Below are positions 17,842-25,938 of a stretch of 48,046 bases of DNA, one piece after another. Each line of letters begins with the position of its first letter. Position 1 is the stretch's first letter. The DNA lies in NCBI RefSeq assembly GCF_002964845.1, contig NZ_PRDA01000033.1, positions 1 to 48,046 of the forward strand, read 5' to 3'. This DNA is from Thermus tenuipuniceus. Its GTDB lineage: Bacteria; Deinococcota; Deinococci; Deinococcales; Thermaceae. A program made the position numbers and the translations under genes. The notes under the pieces were generated by a model that was not told where the DNA came from, searched no databases, and worked only from the letters and a program-made list of their open reading frames with translations.

Positions 17842-17864
17842 GCCCGTAGCCGCGCGCTGCGGGC
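17842..17864 (+). promoter_or_regulatory. Intercistronic hairpin between receptor and permease genes
   Basis: A 9-bp stem (17842-17850 with 17856-17864, one G-T pair, loop CGCGC) lies 20 bases after the receptor stop and 8 before the permease ATG, with no T run. Such hairpins in importer operons stabilise the receptor message and lower permease output. A TATAGT just upstream (17833-17838) could also give a separate permease transcript. Confidence 0.5.
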
Positions 17865-17871
17865 TTGTCTT

Positions 17872-18879
17872 ATGGTGGCGTACCTTTTGCGAAGGTTGTT
17901 CATGGTGCTTTTCGTGGGGGTGGGGATCACCTTCGTGACGTTCTTTATCGCCCAGGTCATCCCCATCGATCCCGCGGTGGCGGCCCTGGGGGAAAACGCC
18001 CGGGAGGAGCAGATCCAAGAGTTTCGGAAGCGCTACGGCCTAGACCAACCCCTTCTCGTGCAGTACAGTATCTACCTGCAGCGGCTCCTGCAGCTGGACC
18101 TGGGGCGTTCCTTGCGCACAGGGAGGCCGGTGGCCGAGGACTTGAAGGAGTTCTTCCCCGCTACCCTGGAGCTGGCCCTTTCTGCCTTTCTGGTGGCGGT
18201 CCTCCTAGGCTTGCCCGCCGGGGTGTGGGCGGCCCTAAGGCAGAACCGCCCTCCCGACCTCCTGGTACGGCTTATGGCCCTTCTCCTAGGCTCCACCCCC
18301 GTCTTCTTCCTGGCCATCCTCCTTCTGGATCTCCTGCACCGTAGGCTTGGGGTTTTGCCGGGTCCAGGGAGGCTGGACCCCTACCTCATCCCTCCTCCGC
18401 CGGTTACGGGCCTGGTGACCGTGGACGCCCTCCTGGCCCGTAACTTCGCAGCCTTTCAGGATGCCCTAGCCCACCTTTTCCTGCCGGCCTTCGTCCTGGG
18501 CTCCGCCTCTGCCGCCTTGCTGGCCCGTATGGTGCGGGCGGCCATGCTGGAGGTGCTTTCCCAGGACTATGTACGTACCGCCTGGGCTAAGGGGCTTTCT
18601 GAGCGTCAGGTGGTGTTCCGCCACGCCTTGAAGAACGCTGCCCTGCCCGTTCTTACCCTTCTGGGCGGGCTCATGGGTGGGCTTTTGTCGGGAGCGGTGC
18701 TCACGGAAACCATCTTTTCCTGGCCTGGCCTAGGCCGGTACGTGACCCAGTCGGCCACCAGCCTGGACTTTCCCGCGGTTATGGGGGTGACCCTCCTGGT
18801 AGGGGTCATCTACTCGTTGCTGAATCTGGCGGTGGACCTCCTTTACGCTCTTCTGGACCCGAGGATCCGGTATGCGTAA
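17872..18879 (+). CDS. ABC transporter permease, DppB type (second system)
   Basis: A 335-residue inner-membrane protein with the DppB start MVAYLLRRLFMVLFVGVGI, the loop RYGLDQPLLVQYSIYLQ and the docking loop RTAWAKGLSERQVVFRHALK. No clear ribosome site precedes the ATG at 17872 (GTG at 17875 is an alternative), in keeping with weaker translation than the receptor. It overlaps the next gene by 8 bases. Confidence 0.93.
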   Translation: MVAYLLRRLFMVLFVGVGITFVTFFIAQVIPIDPAVAALGENAREEQIQEFRKRYGLDQPLLVQYSIYLQRLLQLDLGRSLRTGRPVAEDLKEFFPATLELALSAFLVAVLLGLPAGVWAALRQNRPPDLLVRLMALLLGSTPVFFLAILLLDLLHRRLGVLPGPGRLDPYLIPPPPVTGLVTVDALLARNFAAFQDALAHLFLPAFVLGSASAALLARMVRAAMLEVLSQDYVRTAWAKGLSERQVVFRHALKNAALPVLTLLGGLMGGLLSGAVLTETIFSWPGLGRYVTQSATSLDFPAVMGVTLLVGVIYSLLNLAVDLLYALLDPRIRYA

Positions 18880-19696
18880 GTTCCTGCGCCGGTTTTTCCG
18901 CAACCCTGGGGCCGTTTTGGGCCTCGCCTTGCTGATTCTTCTCATCCTTGTGGCCCTTTTGGGTCCCCTGGTGGCCGGGGATCCTTTGGAACAGAATCTG
19001 TTGGAGCGGTTAAAGCCCCCGGGTCCTGGGCATCCCCTGGGCACCGACCAGCTTGGGCGGGATGTCTGGGCCCGGGTGGTTCATGGGGCCAGGATTAGCC
19101 TTGGGGTAGGCTTCGGGGTGGTCCTTCTGGCCAGCTTTTTGGGCGTGAGCGTGGGCCTCTTGGCGGGCGGGCTTGGCGGGGTGTGGGACAACCTCCTCAT
19201 GCGCCTCACCGACATCTTCTTTGCCTTTCCCTCCCTGATTCTGGCCATGGCCATCGCCGCCGCCTTGGGCCCGAACCTGACCAACACCGTCATCGCGGTG
19301 GCCCTGGTCACCTGGCCCATCTACGCCAGGTTGGTGCGAGCCCAGGTGCTGGCCTTGCGGGAGCGGGAGTTCGTGGAAGCGGCCAGGGCCTTGGGGGCAG
19401 GCCAAGGCCGGATTCTTTTCCGACACCTCCTTCCCAATGCCCTTACCCCTGTGCTGGTACAGGCCAGCTACGAGGTGGGGGCCGCCATCTTGACCGCTGC
19501 GGGCCTGTCCTTTATCGGCTTTGGCGCCCAGCCCCCCACCCCGGAGTGGGGGGCCATGGTGGCGGAGACCCGCAACTACATGGCCGAGGCCCCCTGGGCG
19601 GCCACGGCCCCGGCGGTGGGCATCCTGCTCACGGTACTGGCCTTCAACCTCCTAGGGGATGGGCTTCGCGACGTGCTGGACCCTCGATGGCGCTGA
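18872..19696 (+). CDS. ABC transporter permease, DppC type (second system)
   Basis: A 274-residue inner-membrane protein with an N-terminal OppC-type segment (LKPPGPGHPLGTDQLGRDVW) and the docking loop EAARALGAGQGRILFRHLLPN. It completes the membrane pore with the preceding DppB-type permease. No dedicated ATPases follow; an MFS gene starts 4 bases after the stop. Confidence 0.93.
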   Translation: MRKFLRRFFRNPGAVLGLALLILLILVALLGPLVAGDPLEQNLLERLKPPGPGHPLGTDQLGRDVWARVVHGARISLGVGFGVVLLASFLGVSVGLLAGGLGGVWDNLLMRLTDIFFAFPSLILAMAIAAALGPNLTNTVIAVALVTWPIYARLVRAQVLALREREFVEAARALGAGQGRILFRHLLPNALTPVLVQASYEVGAAILTAAGLSFIGFGAQPPTPEWGAMVAETRNYMAEAPWAATAPAVGILLTVLAFNLLGDGLRDVLDPRWR

Positions 19697-19700
19697 GACC

Positions 19701-20930
19701 ATGAGACGGGGTAGGACTTTCGGCAACCGGTTGGCGCGCTTGCGCCAGGGGTGGCGGGCCTTAGAGGTGCGGGACTACCGACGCTACTTCTTCGGGCAAC
19801 TCGTGTCCCTCACTGGGACCTGGATGCAGAACACCGCCCAGGCCCTCCTGGTCCTGCGCCTCTCCGATTCCCCAGGAGCGGTGGGCCTTCTCTCCGCCGC
19901 CCAGTTCTTCCCGGTGTTCGCCCTAGCCCTGGTGAGCGGGGTGGTGGCCGACCGCACCGACCGTTACCGCCTGGTCTTCCGCACCCAGGCGGGGGCCATG
20001 GTCCTCTCGGCCCTCTTCGCCCTCCTCCTGGCTCTGGGGCGGGTCCAGCTACCCCTGCTCTACCTTTACGCCCTGGTGCAGGGCACGGTGAACGCCCTGG
20101 GCCAGCCCGTCCGCCGGGCCTTCGTGGCGGACCTGGTGGGACCGGAGCACATGGCCAACGCCTTCGCCCTGAACTCGGCCTCCTTGAACGTGGCCCGGGT
20201 GCTGGGGCCGGCCCTGGCGGGGCTGCTCATTGGCCCCCTGGGGCTGGTGGCGGTGTTCTGGCTGAACGCCCTCAGCTACCTGGCGGTCCTCTGGGCCCTC
20301 TGGGGCATGGAGGCCCGTCGCCGTCCCCGGCCCGTGCTACCTCCAGGGGAGCCCTTCTGGCCTGAACTCCGGGAAGGCCTCCGCTTCCTCTTTCAGGAAC
20401 GGGAGCTCCGGCGCCTGACCCTCCTGGTGGCCTTCGTGGGCACCTTTGGCTACAACTTCACCGTGATCCTGCCCTTGGTGGGGGGGTACGTCCTCCACCT
20501 GGTGGACCGGAGCGGGGCCTACGGGGGCCTGGGGGCCCTCCTGGGCCTGGGCTCCCTGGCAGGTGCCTTGGGCACCCTGTATGGGGGTGCCCCCGGCCTT
20601 CGGCGCATCGCCCTCCTGGCCGCGGCCTTCAGCCTGGTCCTGGGGGCCATGGCCCTCTCCCACACCTACGCCCTGAGCGCGGTTCTGTTCCTGCTCCTCG
20701 GGCTCAGCGGGGTAGCCTTTTCCACCCAGGCCAACATCCTGGCCCAGCTCCTGGCCCCAGACCGCCTGCGGGGGCGGGTGAGCAGTGTCTTTCAGCTTCT
20801 TTTCCTAGGCAGCACCCCGGTGGGCAGCCTGCTGATCGCTGGCGGAGCCCATCTTCTGGGGGTGGAGGCCGCCCTCCTCCTGGCGGCCCTGCTCTGTCTG
20901 GTGGGGGTGGGCATCGCCCTGCGGGCTTAG
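19701..20930 (+). CDS. MFS transporter, MFS_3/EntS-like exporter
   Basis: A 409-residue, 12-helix protein with the family opening ALEVRDYRRYFFGQLVSLTGTWMQNTAQ and a conserved LVSGVVADRTDRYRL loop between helices 2 and 3. This group includes enterobactin exporters and many uncharacterised efflux pumps. The ATG at 19701 is chosen because the upstream extension lies inside dppC and has no transporter likeness. No strong ribosome site; translation may be coupled to the permease gene. The substrate is unknown. Confidence 0.9.
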   Translation: MRRGRTFGNRLARLRQGWRALEVRDYRRYFFGQLVSLTGTWMQNTAQALLVLRLSDSPGAVGLLSAAQFFPVFALALVSGVVADRTDRYRLVFRTQAGAMVLSALFALLLALGRVQLPLLYLYALVQGTVNALGQPVRRAFVADLVGPEHMANAFALNSASLNVARVLGPALAGLLIGPLGLVAVFWLNALSYLAVLWALWGMEARRRPRPVLPPGEPFWPELREGLRFLFQERELRRLTLLVAFVGTFGYNFTVILPLVGGYVLHLVDRSGAYGGLGALLGLGSLAGALGTLYGGAPGLRRIALLAAAFSLVLGAMALSHTYALSAVLFLLLGLSGVAFSTQANILAQLLAPDRLRGRVSSVFQLLFLGSTPVGSLLIAGGAHLLGVEAALLLAALLCLVGVGIALRA

Positions 20931-20942
20931 GGGGCCGGGGCG

Positions 20943-20948
20943 TATACT
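20943..20948 (+). promoter_or_regulatory. -10 box for a probably leaderless transcript
   Basis: TATACT ends 6 bases before the ATG at 20955, so transcription would start at or next to the start codon. No ribosome site is present in the 24-base gap, which fits a leaderless message. Confidence 0.5.
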
Positions 20949-20954
20949 TGGCCC

Positions 20955-22313
20955 ATGGCTCGCATGAACCCGGTCACCTTGGGGCTGGTCCTGGGCCTCT
21001 TTCTGGCGGCCTTGGACACCAGCGTGGTGGCCCCCGCCATACCCACGGTGGTCAGGGAGCTGGGGGGCAAGGAGCTGTACGCCCTCCCCTTCATGGTCTA
21101 CTTGCTCTTCTTCACCATCACCGGGCCCCTCTGGGGCCGGGCCTCCGACCTCTACGGGCGGCGCCGCCTGTACCTGGCCTCGGTGGCCCTGTTCCTCCTG
21201 GGCTCCTCCCTTTCGGGGATGGCCACCAGCATGGGTTGGCTCATCTTGGGCCGGGTCATCCAGGGCATTGGCGGGGGTGGGGTCCAGACCCTCACCTTCA
21301 CCTTGGCGGGGGAGATGTACCCCATGGGGGAGCGGGCCAAGGTCCAGGGGTTTTTCAGCGGGGTATGGGGAATCTCCGGGCTCCTGGGCCCCACCCTGGG
21401 GGGACTTTTGGTGCACTACGTTTCCTGGAGGTGGGTTTTCTACCTGAACCTTCCCTTCGGCTTCCTGGCCGCCTACCTGGTGGGGCGGAGCTACCGGGAC
21501 GCTCCTGCCCATCCGGTGCGGCTTCCCCTCCTCCCCAGCCTGTTCTTTGCCCTGGCCAGCGGTCTTTTGGTGTGGGGGCTCCAGGCCCGCTCGGAGCTTG
21601 CCCTGCTGGGGCTCCTCCTCCTGCCCCTGGCCTTCGCCTACCAGTCCCGGGCGGAGGCCCCCTTGCTGCCCCTTTCCCTCTTCCGGGAGCGGCTCTCCCG
21701 CGTTGCCTTTTGGGGCAACCTGCTGGCGGGGGCGGCCTACTATGGGGCCGTGGCCTACGTGCCCCTCTTCGCCGACGCCCGGGGGGCGGGCCCCCTGGCT
21801 CAGGGCCTTCTCCTGACCCCCATGACCGTGGGCTGGACCACGGCCTCCATCGTGGCCTCGAGGCTCCTGGTCCCCCTGGGGGTGGCCCGCCTAGCCCAAG
21901 GGGGGTTCCTCCTCCTTACCCTGGGGTTTTTGGGCTACGCCTTCGCCGGAAACCTACCCCTGGAGGTGGCAGGGGTCTTCGGCCTGGTGGCCGGGGTGGG
22001 CATGGGGTTCAGCATGCTGACCCTCTTGGTCTCCGCCCAGGGGGGAGTTCGGCGGGAGGAGCTGGGGGCCCTCACCGCGGCCATCATGTTCGCCCGCTTC
22101 CTAGGGGGGGCGGTGGGGGTGGCCCTCATGGGCGGGGTGGTCAACCCCGGGGGGCACGCCACGGGTCCGGCCCTGGTGCAGGCCCTCGAGGCCGCCTTCC
22201 TCCTGGCCGCCGGCCTGGCCCTGCTGGCCGTCCTAGTGGCCTGGCCCCTGCGGGGCCTTCCGCCCCTCAAGCCCGGGGAGACCAAGGGTTCCGGGGAAGC
22301 TGGGCCGGGCTGA
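20955..22313 (+). CDS. MFS transporter, DHA2/EmrB-QacA-like drug exporter
   Basis: A 452-residue protein with about 14 membrane segments. It has the DHA2 motif D1-like LDTSVVAPAIPTVVREL, the loop GRASDLYGRRRLYLAS and the motif C-like GGGGVQTLTFTLAGEM region. Such pumps expel drugs or amphipathic compounds using the proton gradient. The first ATG (20955) fits the -10 box; ATG 20964 is an alternative. It is convergent with the amino-sugar operon, separated by 41 bases without a convincing terminator. Confidence 0.9.
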   Translation: MARMNPVTLGLVLGLFLAALDTSVVAPAIPTVVRELGGKELYALPFMVYLLFFTITGPLWGRASDLYGRRRLYLASVALFLLGSSLSGMATSMGWLILGRVIQGIGGGGVQTLTFTLAGEMYPMGERAKVQGFFSGVWGISGLLGPTLGGLLVHYVSWRWVFYLNLPFGFLAAYLVGRSYRDAPAHPVRLPLLPSLFFALASGLLVWGLQARSELALLGLLLLPLAFAYQSRAEAPLLPLSLFRERLSRVAFWGNLLAGAAYYGAVAYVPLFADARGAGPLAQGLLLTPMTVGWTTASIVASRLLVPLGVARLAQGGFLLLTLGFLGYAFAGNLPLEVAGVFGLVAGVGMGFSMLTLLVSAQGGVRREELGALTAAIMFARFLGGAVGVALMGGVVNPGGHATGPALVQALEAAFLLAAGLALLAVLVAWPLRGLPPLKPGETKGSGEAGPG

Positions 22314-22354
22314 GCGCCCTTTCGCGGTCTGCCCCAGGGCGGGGCCCTCAGCCC

Positions 22355-23442
22355 TCAGGTGGTGGGCCCGCCCGAAACCGCCCGTCCACCCACGAACACC
22401 CCCTGCACCCGGAGCTCCTGGTCCAAGACCACCAGGTCCGCCCGCTTGCCCGGGGCGATCTCCCCCCGGTCGCTTAGGCCCAGGTAGCGGGCGGGGAGCG
22501 CGGCGAGCCGCCTGGCCGCCTCCTCCAGGGGCACCCCCCAGGCCACCAGGTTCCGCAGGGCCTGGTCCATGGTGAGGGTGCTCCCCGCCAGGGAGCCGCC
22601 AAGCCACACCCCCTCCCCCCGCTTCTCCACCCTGTGGGCCCCCAGGGGATACTCCCCGTCCGGCATCCCTGCGGCCGCCACCGCGTCGGTGACGAAGTAG
22701 AGGCCGGGGATGCTCTTCAGGGCCAGCTTGAGGGCGGCGGGGTGGACATGGAGCCCATCGGGAATGATCTCCGCCCAAGCCCCCCGCTCCAGGGCCAGGC
22801 CCACCACCCCCGGCTCCCGGTGGTGGAGGCCGGCCATGGCGTTGTAGAGGTGGGTGAAGCCGGAGGCCCCGGCTTCCAGGGCGGCCAGGGCCTCCCGGTA
22901 GGTGGCGGCGGTGTGTCCCAGCTGCACCCGCACCCCCTTTGCCACCAGGAAGCGCACCAGGTCCAAAGCCCCCGGAAGCTCGGGGGCCAGGGTGAGGACC
23001 CGGACCGGGGCTAAGGAGAGGAGCCAGCCGGCCACCTCTGGGTCCGGGAGGAGGGGGAAGGGGGGCTGGGCCCCGAGGCGCTGGGGGGAGAGGAAGGGGC
23101 CTTCCAGGTGGACGCCGAGGAGGACTTCTCCCAGGGGGCTTGCCAGGGTCTTTTGCACCCCCTTGAGGGCCTGTTCCAGCTGGGGGAGGGGTGCGGTGAC
23201 GGTGGTGGCGAGGAGGCCGGTGGTGCCGTGGGCGAGGTGGAAGCGGAGGGTGGCTTCTACTCCCTCGTTGCCGGCCATGACCTCATGGCCACCTCCGCCG
23301 TGGACGTGGAGGTCCAGGAAGCCAGGGAGGAGGTAGGGGCCTTCCACGGGGCTTCCTCTACGGCCTCGATGCGCTCGGAGAAGTGGAGCCTGCCCCGGAC
23401 GAAACCGGTGGGGGTGAGGATGTGGCCTTCAAGCGTGGGCAT
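22355..23442 (-). pseudogene. nagA: N-acetylhexosamine-6-phosphate deacetylase with a frameshift
   Basis: The enzyme removes the acetyl group from GlcNAc-6-P or GalNAc-6-P. The long frame (22355-23347) begins at LLPGFLDLHVHGGGG, the metal-binding start of the barrel, and continues with HLEGPF, QLGHTAAT, HLYNAM and the catalytic aspartate in FVTDAVAAAG. The first strand and sandwich domain (MPTLEGHILTP onward) lie in another frame from 23442. The two join perfectly if one C is added to the CCCC run just before the GTG at 23347, giving ...EEAP then VEGPYLLPG. So a single-base loss or a sequencing error splits the gene. The intact start overlaps the GH4 gene by 14 bases. Without the N-terminal strands the product would probably not fold. 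Confidence 0.85.
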
Positions 23443-24712
23443 AGAGGAACCTGGGCAAAGGGGAAGGGCTATGTCGGATCAGGTCGCGGAAGAGGGCCTC
23501 CACCTGCCGAAGGTCAAGAAGGGCCCCAGTTAGGGGGTCTAGGGCCAAGGCCTGGAGCAGAAGGCTAGGGTCTTGGTCCACGTACCCATGGACGAAAAGG
23601 GCGTGGACCTCCTGGGCTCTCCGGGAGAGGGTCGCGGGGCCCGGGGGAAGGTCTGTGGGCACCGGGCGGAGCTTGCCCCCTTGCCCCACCACGGGAAGCT
23701 CCACCGGACCGGGGAGGAGTTGGGGCAGCTCCCCTTGGTTCCGCAAGGTGGCGTAAAGGGCGACCTCTTGGCTCAGAAAAAGCCCTTCCAGGAGGGGTAC
23801 TGCGTACTCCCCGCTTCTCTCCAAGGGTTCCCTCAGGGCCTCGCTTTCCAGGTAGGCCGCGTTTTGGCGCACAAACCCTGGGTGCGTCTTGGCGTAGTAG
23901 CCGCTATCCCCTGGCCCTCCTGGGGCGAAGTAGCGGTGGACCGCTTCCTGCCCCTTGCGGAAGTAGGGCACGTACTCCGAGGCGTGGGCGCTGGACTCCG
24001 AGGGAAAGAGCCCGAAGTAACGCAGGAGTTCAAAGCGCACCGGGTCTTCCCGCCAGAGGGGGCCCTCGGCCAGGGCCCGGAGGCGGGGGTAGAGGTCCTC
24101 CCCTCCCCGGCGAAGCTCCAGGAACCAGGAGAGGTGGTTGACCCCCGCGGCTTGGTAGGAAAGCTCTTCCGCGGGAATCTCCAGGTAGCGGGCCAGGGTC
24201 TTGGCCGTCTCGGGGATGGAGTGGCAAAGGCCAAGGGCTTCCACCCCCCTTGCCCAGAGGAGGGCGGTGAGAGGGGAGAGGGGGTTCATGTAGTTGAGGA
24301 CCATCCTCCCCTCAAACCTCTCCGCCACCTCGTCCACCAAAGGGGCGTTGCGGAGGAACTTCATGAGCCCCCCGGGGCCCAGGGTGTCCCCGATGGTCTG
24401 ATCCACCCCGTGGCGGAGGGCGACCTGGTAGTCCCTCTGGAGGGCCTCGTCGCCCCCCACGTCGGCGGTGAGGATGGCCACCTGGCTTCCCCTTAGGGCC
24501 TCTGCCAGGGGCAGGGAGCGGACGCGGAGGGTTTTTTGAGGGAGGCGCCGGGCCAAGGCTTCCGCCATGGCCTGCACCCGGCTTAGCCGCTTTTGGTCCG
24601 GGTCCACCAGGCGGAGGTCAAGGTCCTCGAGGTCAGAGAGGAGGAGATCCACCAGGAGGGTGCGGGTGAAGACGGCGCTCCCCGCCCCTATCAGGGCGAT
24701 GCCTAAGCTCAT
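23429..24712 (-). CDS. Glycoside hydrolase family 4, alpha-galactosidase (MelA)-like
   Basis: A 427-residue NAD- and metal-dependent glycosidase: Rossmann loop IGAGSAVFTRTLL, NxxNP in NYMNPLSPL, the metal-binding cysteine motif CHSIPET, and the NHLSWFLEL segment with the second ligand. GH4 enzymes oxidise C3 and eliminate the glycosidic bond; the CHS motif groups with the alpha-galactosidase/alpha-glucosidase branch rather than 6-phospho-beta-glucosidases. Its place between the importer and NagA suggests it cleaves an imported alpha-linked galactose or galactosamine oligomer; the exact sugar is inference. It overlaps the oxidoreductase gene by 4 bases (ATGA). Confidence 0.9.
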   Translation of the reverse strand: MSLGIALIGAGSAVFTRTLLVDLLLSDLEDLDLRLVDPDQKRLSRVQAMAEALARRLPQKTLRVRSLPLAEALRGSQVAILTADVGGDEALQRDYQVALRHGVDQTIGDTLGPGGLMKFLRNAPLVDEVAERFEGRMVLNYMNPLSPLTALLWARGVEALGLCHSIPETAKTLARYLEIPAEELSYQAAGVNHLSWFLELRRGGEDLYPRLRALAEGPLWREDPVRFELLRYFGLFPSESSAHASEYVPYFRKGQEAVHRYFAPGGPGDSGYYAKTHPGFVRQNAAYLESEALREPLERSGEYAVPLLEGLFLSQEVALYATLRNQGELPQLLPGPVELPVVGQGGKLRPVPTDLPPGPATLSRRAQEVHALFVHGYVDQDPSLLLQALALDPLTGALLDLRQVEALFRDLIRHSPSPLPRFLYAHA

Positions 24713-25938
24713 ACCTCCACCACCCTTCCCTCCTTGCGCGCCTCCTCCGCCAAGAAGGTGAGACGGTGGGCCAACACCGCCTCAGCAAAGGGCTCCAGAA
24801 GCCCCTCATCCCCCCGGGCCACCGCCTCCAAGAAGGCCCGGGTGAGCCCAAAGTCCCCACCCCCGTGCCCCGTGCGGATGGAACCCTCCCGCTCCGTTTC
24901 CAGGTCAATGAACCATTCTCCTTTCACAAAGTGGTAGACCCGCAGGTACCGCCCGTCCCCAAAAAACTCCCCCTCCGTGCCAAAAACCCGCGTCTCCCGA
25001 AACCGCATCCGGGATAGCCCCTCCACGTGCAGGCTCGCCGTCCGCCCGTCCCCGTACTCCAACGCCACCACCTGGTGGTCCGCCACGTCGTTTCGCCCCA
25101 GGTACACGCACTCCCCGTAGGGGCCCCCCGCCAAAGCCCCCTCCAGGTTCTCCCCCGTCACCGGGTGGGCCACCACGTCCAGGGGCCAGCCCCTTTCCCC
25201 CCCCTCGTAGGCCTCCAGATAGATGCGCCTCGCCGAGAAGGGGCAAGCCCGCTCCACCTCCTCCGGGCATTCCAGGCATCGGGAAGCCGCCTTAGGAGGC
25301 CGGTTCTCGGGGCGGAAGTGGAAAAGCCCCCCGAAAGAAGCCACCCGCCGCACCTCCCCCGGCATCACGAAAAGCAGCCAGTCCAGGTCGTGCACGCTCT
25401 TGGCCAGGAGGAAGGGGCTGGACTCCCCCTCCTTGCGCCAGTTCCCCCGCACGAAGCTGTGGGCGTAGTGCCAGTGGCCTACGGGCTCCAGGTGCTGCAC
25501 GGAAAGGGGCTCCCCGATGGCCCCCTCCTGCAGGAGGCGCTTCAGGGCCTGGGCGTAGGGGGTGTAGCGCAAGACGTGGGCCACGGCCACCATCCTTCCG
25601 GTGCGCTCCTTGGCCTGGGCTACCTCCCATACCTCCTCCCAGGTGGGGGCGATGGGCTTTTCCAGGAGGAGGTGGTAGCCCCGTTCCATGAGGGCCACCG
25701 CGGCTTCCTTGTGCAGGCGGTCGGGGAGGGCCACGATGGCGGCCTGGGCCAGCTGGGGCCTCTCCAACGCCTCCCGCCAGTCCCGGAAAGTGTGCGCCAC
25801 GTGGAAGGCCTGCCGGAAGGCCTCAAGCCGCTCGGGCCGGGGGTCCGCCACCCCCAGGATGCGGGCGCCCAGGGCGTGGGCGTGTTCTGCGAACACGAAG
25901 CCCCGGCTGCCCGCACCCAGGACGAGGAGGTCTACCAT
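24709..25938 (-). CDS. Gfo/Idh/MocA family protein, dehydrogenase or GH109-like glycosidase
   Basis: A 409-residue protein with an N-terminal NAD-binding fold (VLGAGSRGFVFAEHA), the family EKPI motif, and a C-terminal alpha/beta domain. It carries a cysteine cluster (RCLECPEEVERACPFS, near residues 220-235) seen in one branch of the family that may bind metal. Most members are sugar or inositol dehydrogenases, but GH109 alpha-N-acetylgalactosaminidases share this fold and cofactor chemistry, and the surrounding genes make that an attractive alternative. The sequence read by eye does not settle it. It overlaps the receptor gene upstream by 7 bases and GH4 downstream by 4. Confidence 0.85.
   Translation of the reverse strand: MVDLLVLGAGSRGFVFAEHAHALGARILGVADPRPERLEAFRQAFHVAHTFRDWREALERPQLAQAAIVALPDRLHKEAAVALMERGYHLLLEKPIAPTWEEVWEVAQAKERTGRMVAVAHVLRYTPYAQALKRLLQEGAIGEPLSVQHLEPVGHWHYAHSFVRGNWRKEGESSPFLLAKSVHDLDWLLFVMPGEVRRVASFGGLFHFRPENRPPKAASRCLECPEEVERACPFSARRIYLEAYEGGERGWPLDVVAHPVTGENLEGALAGGPYGECVYLGRNDVADHQVVALEYGDGRTASLHVEGLSRMRFRETRVFGTEGEFFGDGRYLRVYHFVKGEWFIDLETEREGSIRTGHGGGDFGLTRAFLEAVARGDEGLLEPFAEAVLAHRLTFLAEEARKEGRVVEV

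Noticed and set aside
22314-22354. A shared terminator between the convergent DHA2 exporter and nagA
   Set aside because: The GC-rich inverted repeats there are short and no T run follows on either strand.
23429-24712. GH4 protein as a 6-phospho-beta-glucosidase linked to a PTS
   Set aside because: No PTS genes are present and the CHS motif fits the alpha-galactosidase/alpha-glucosidase branch better.
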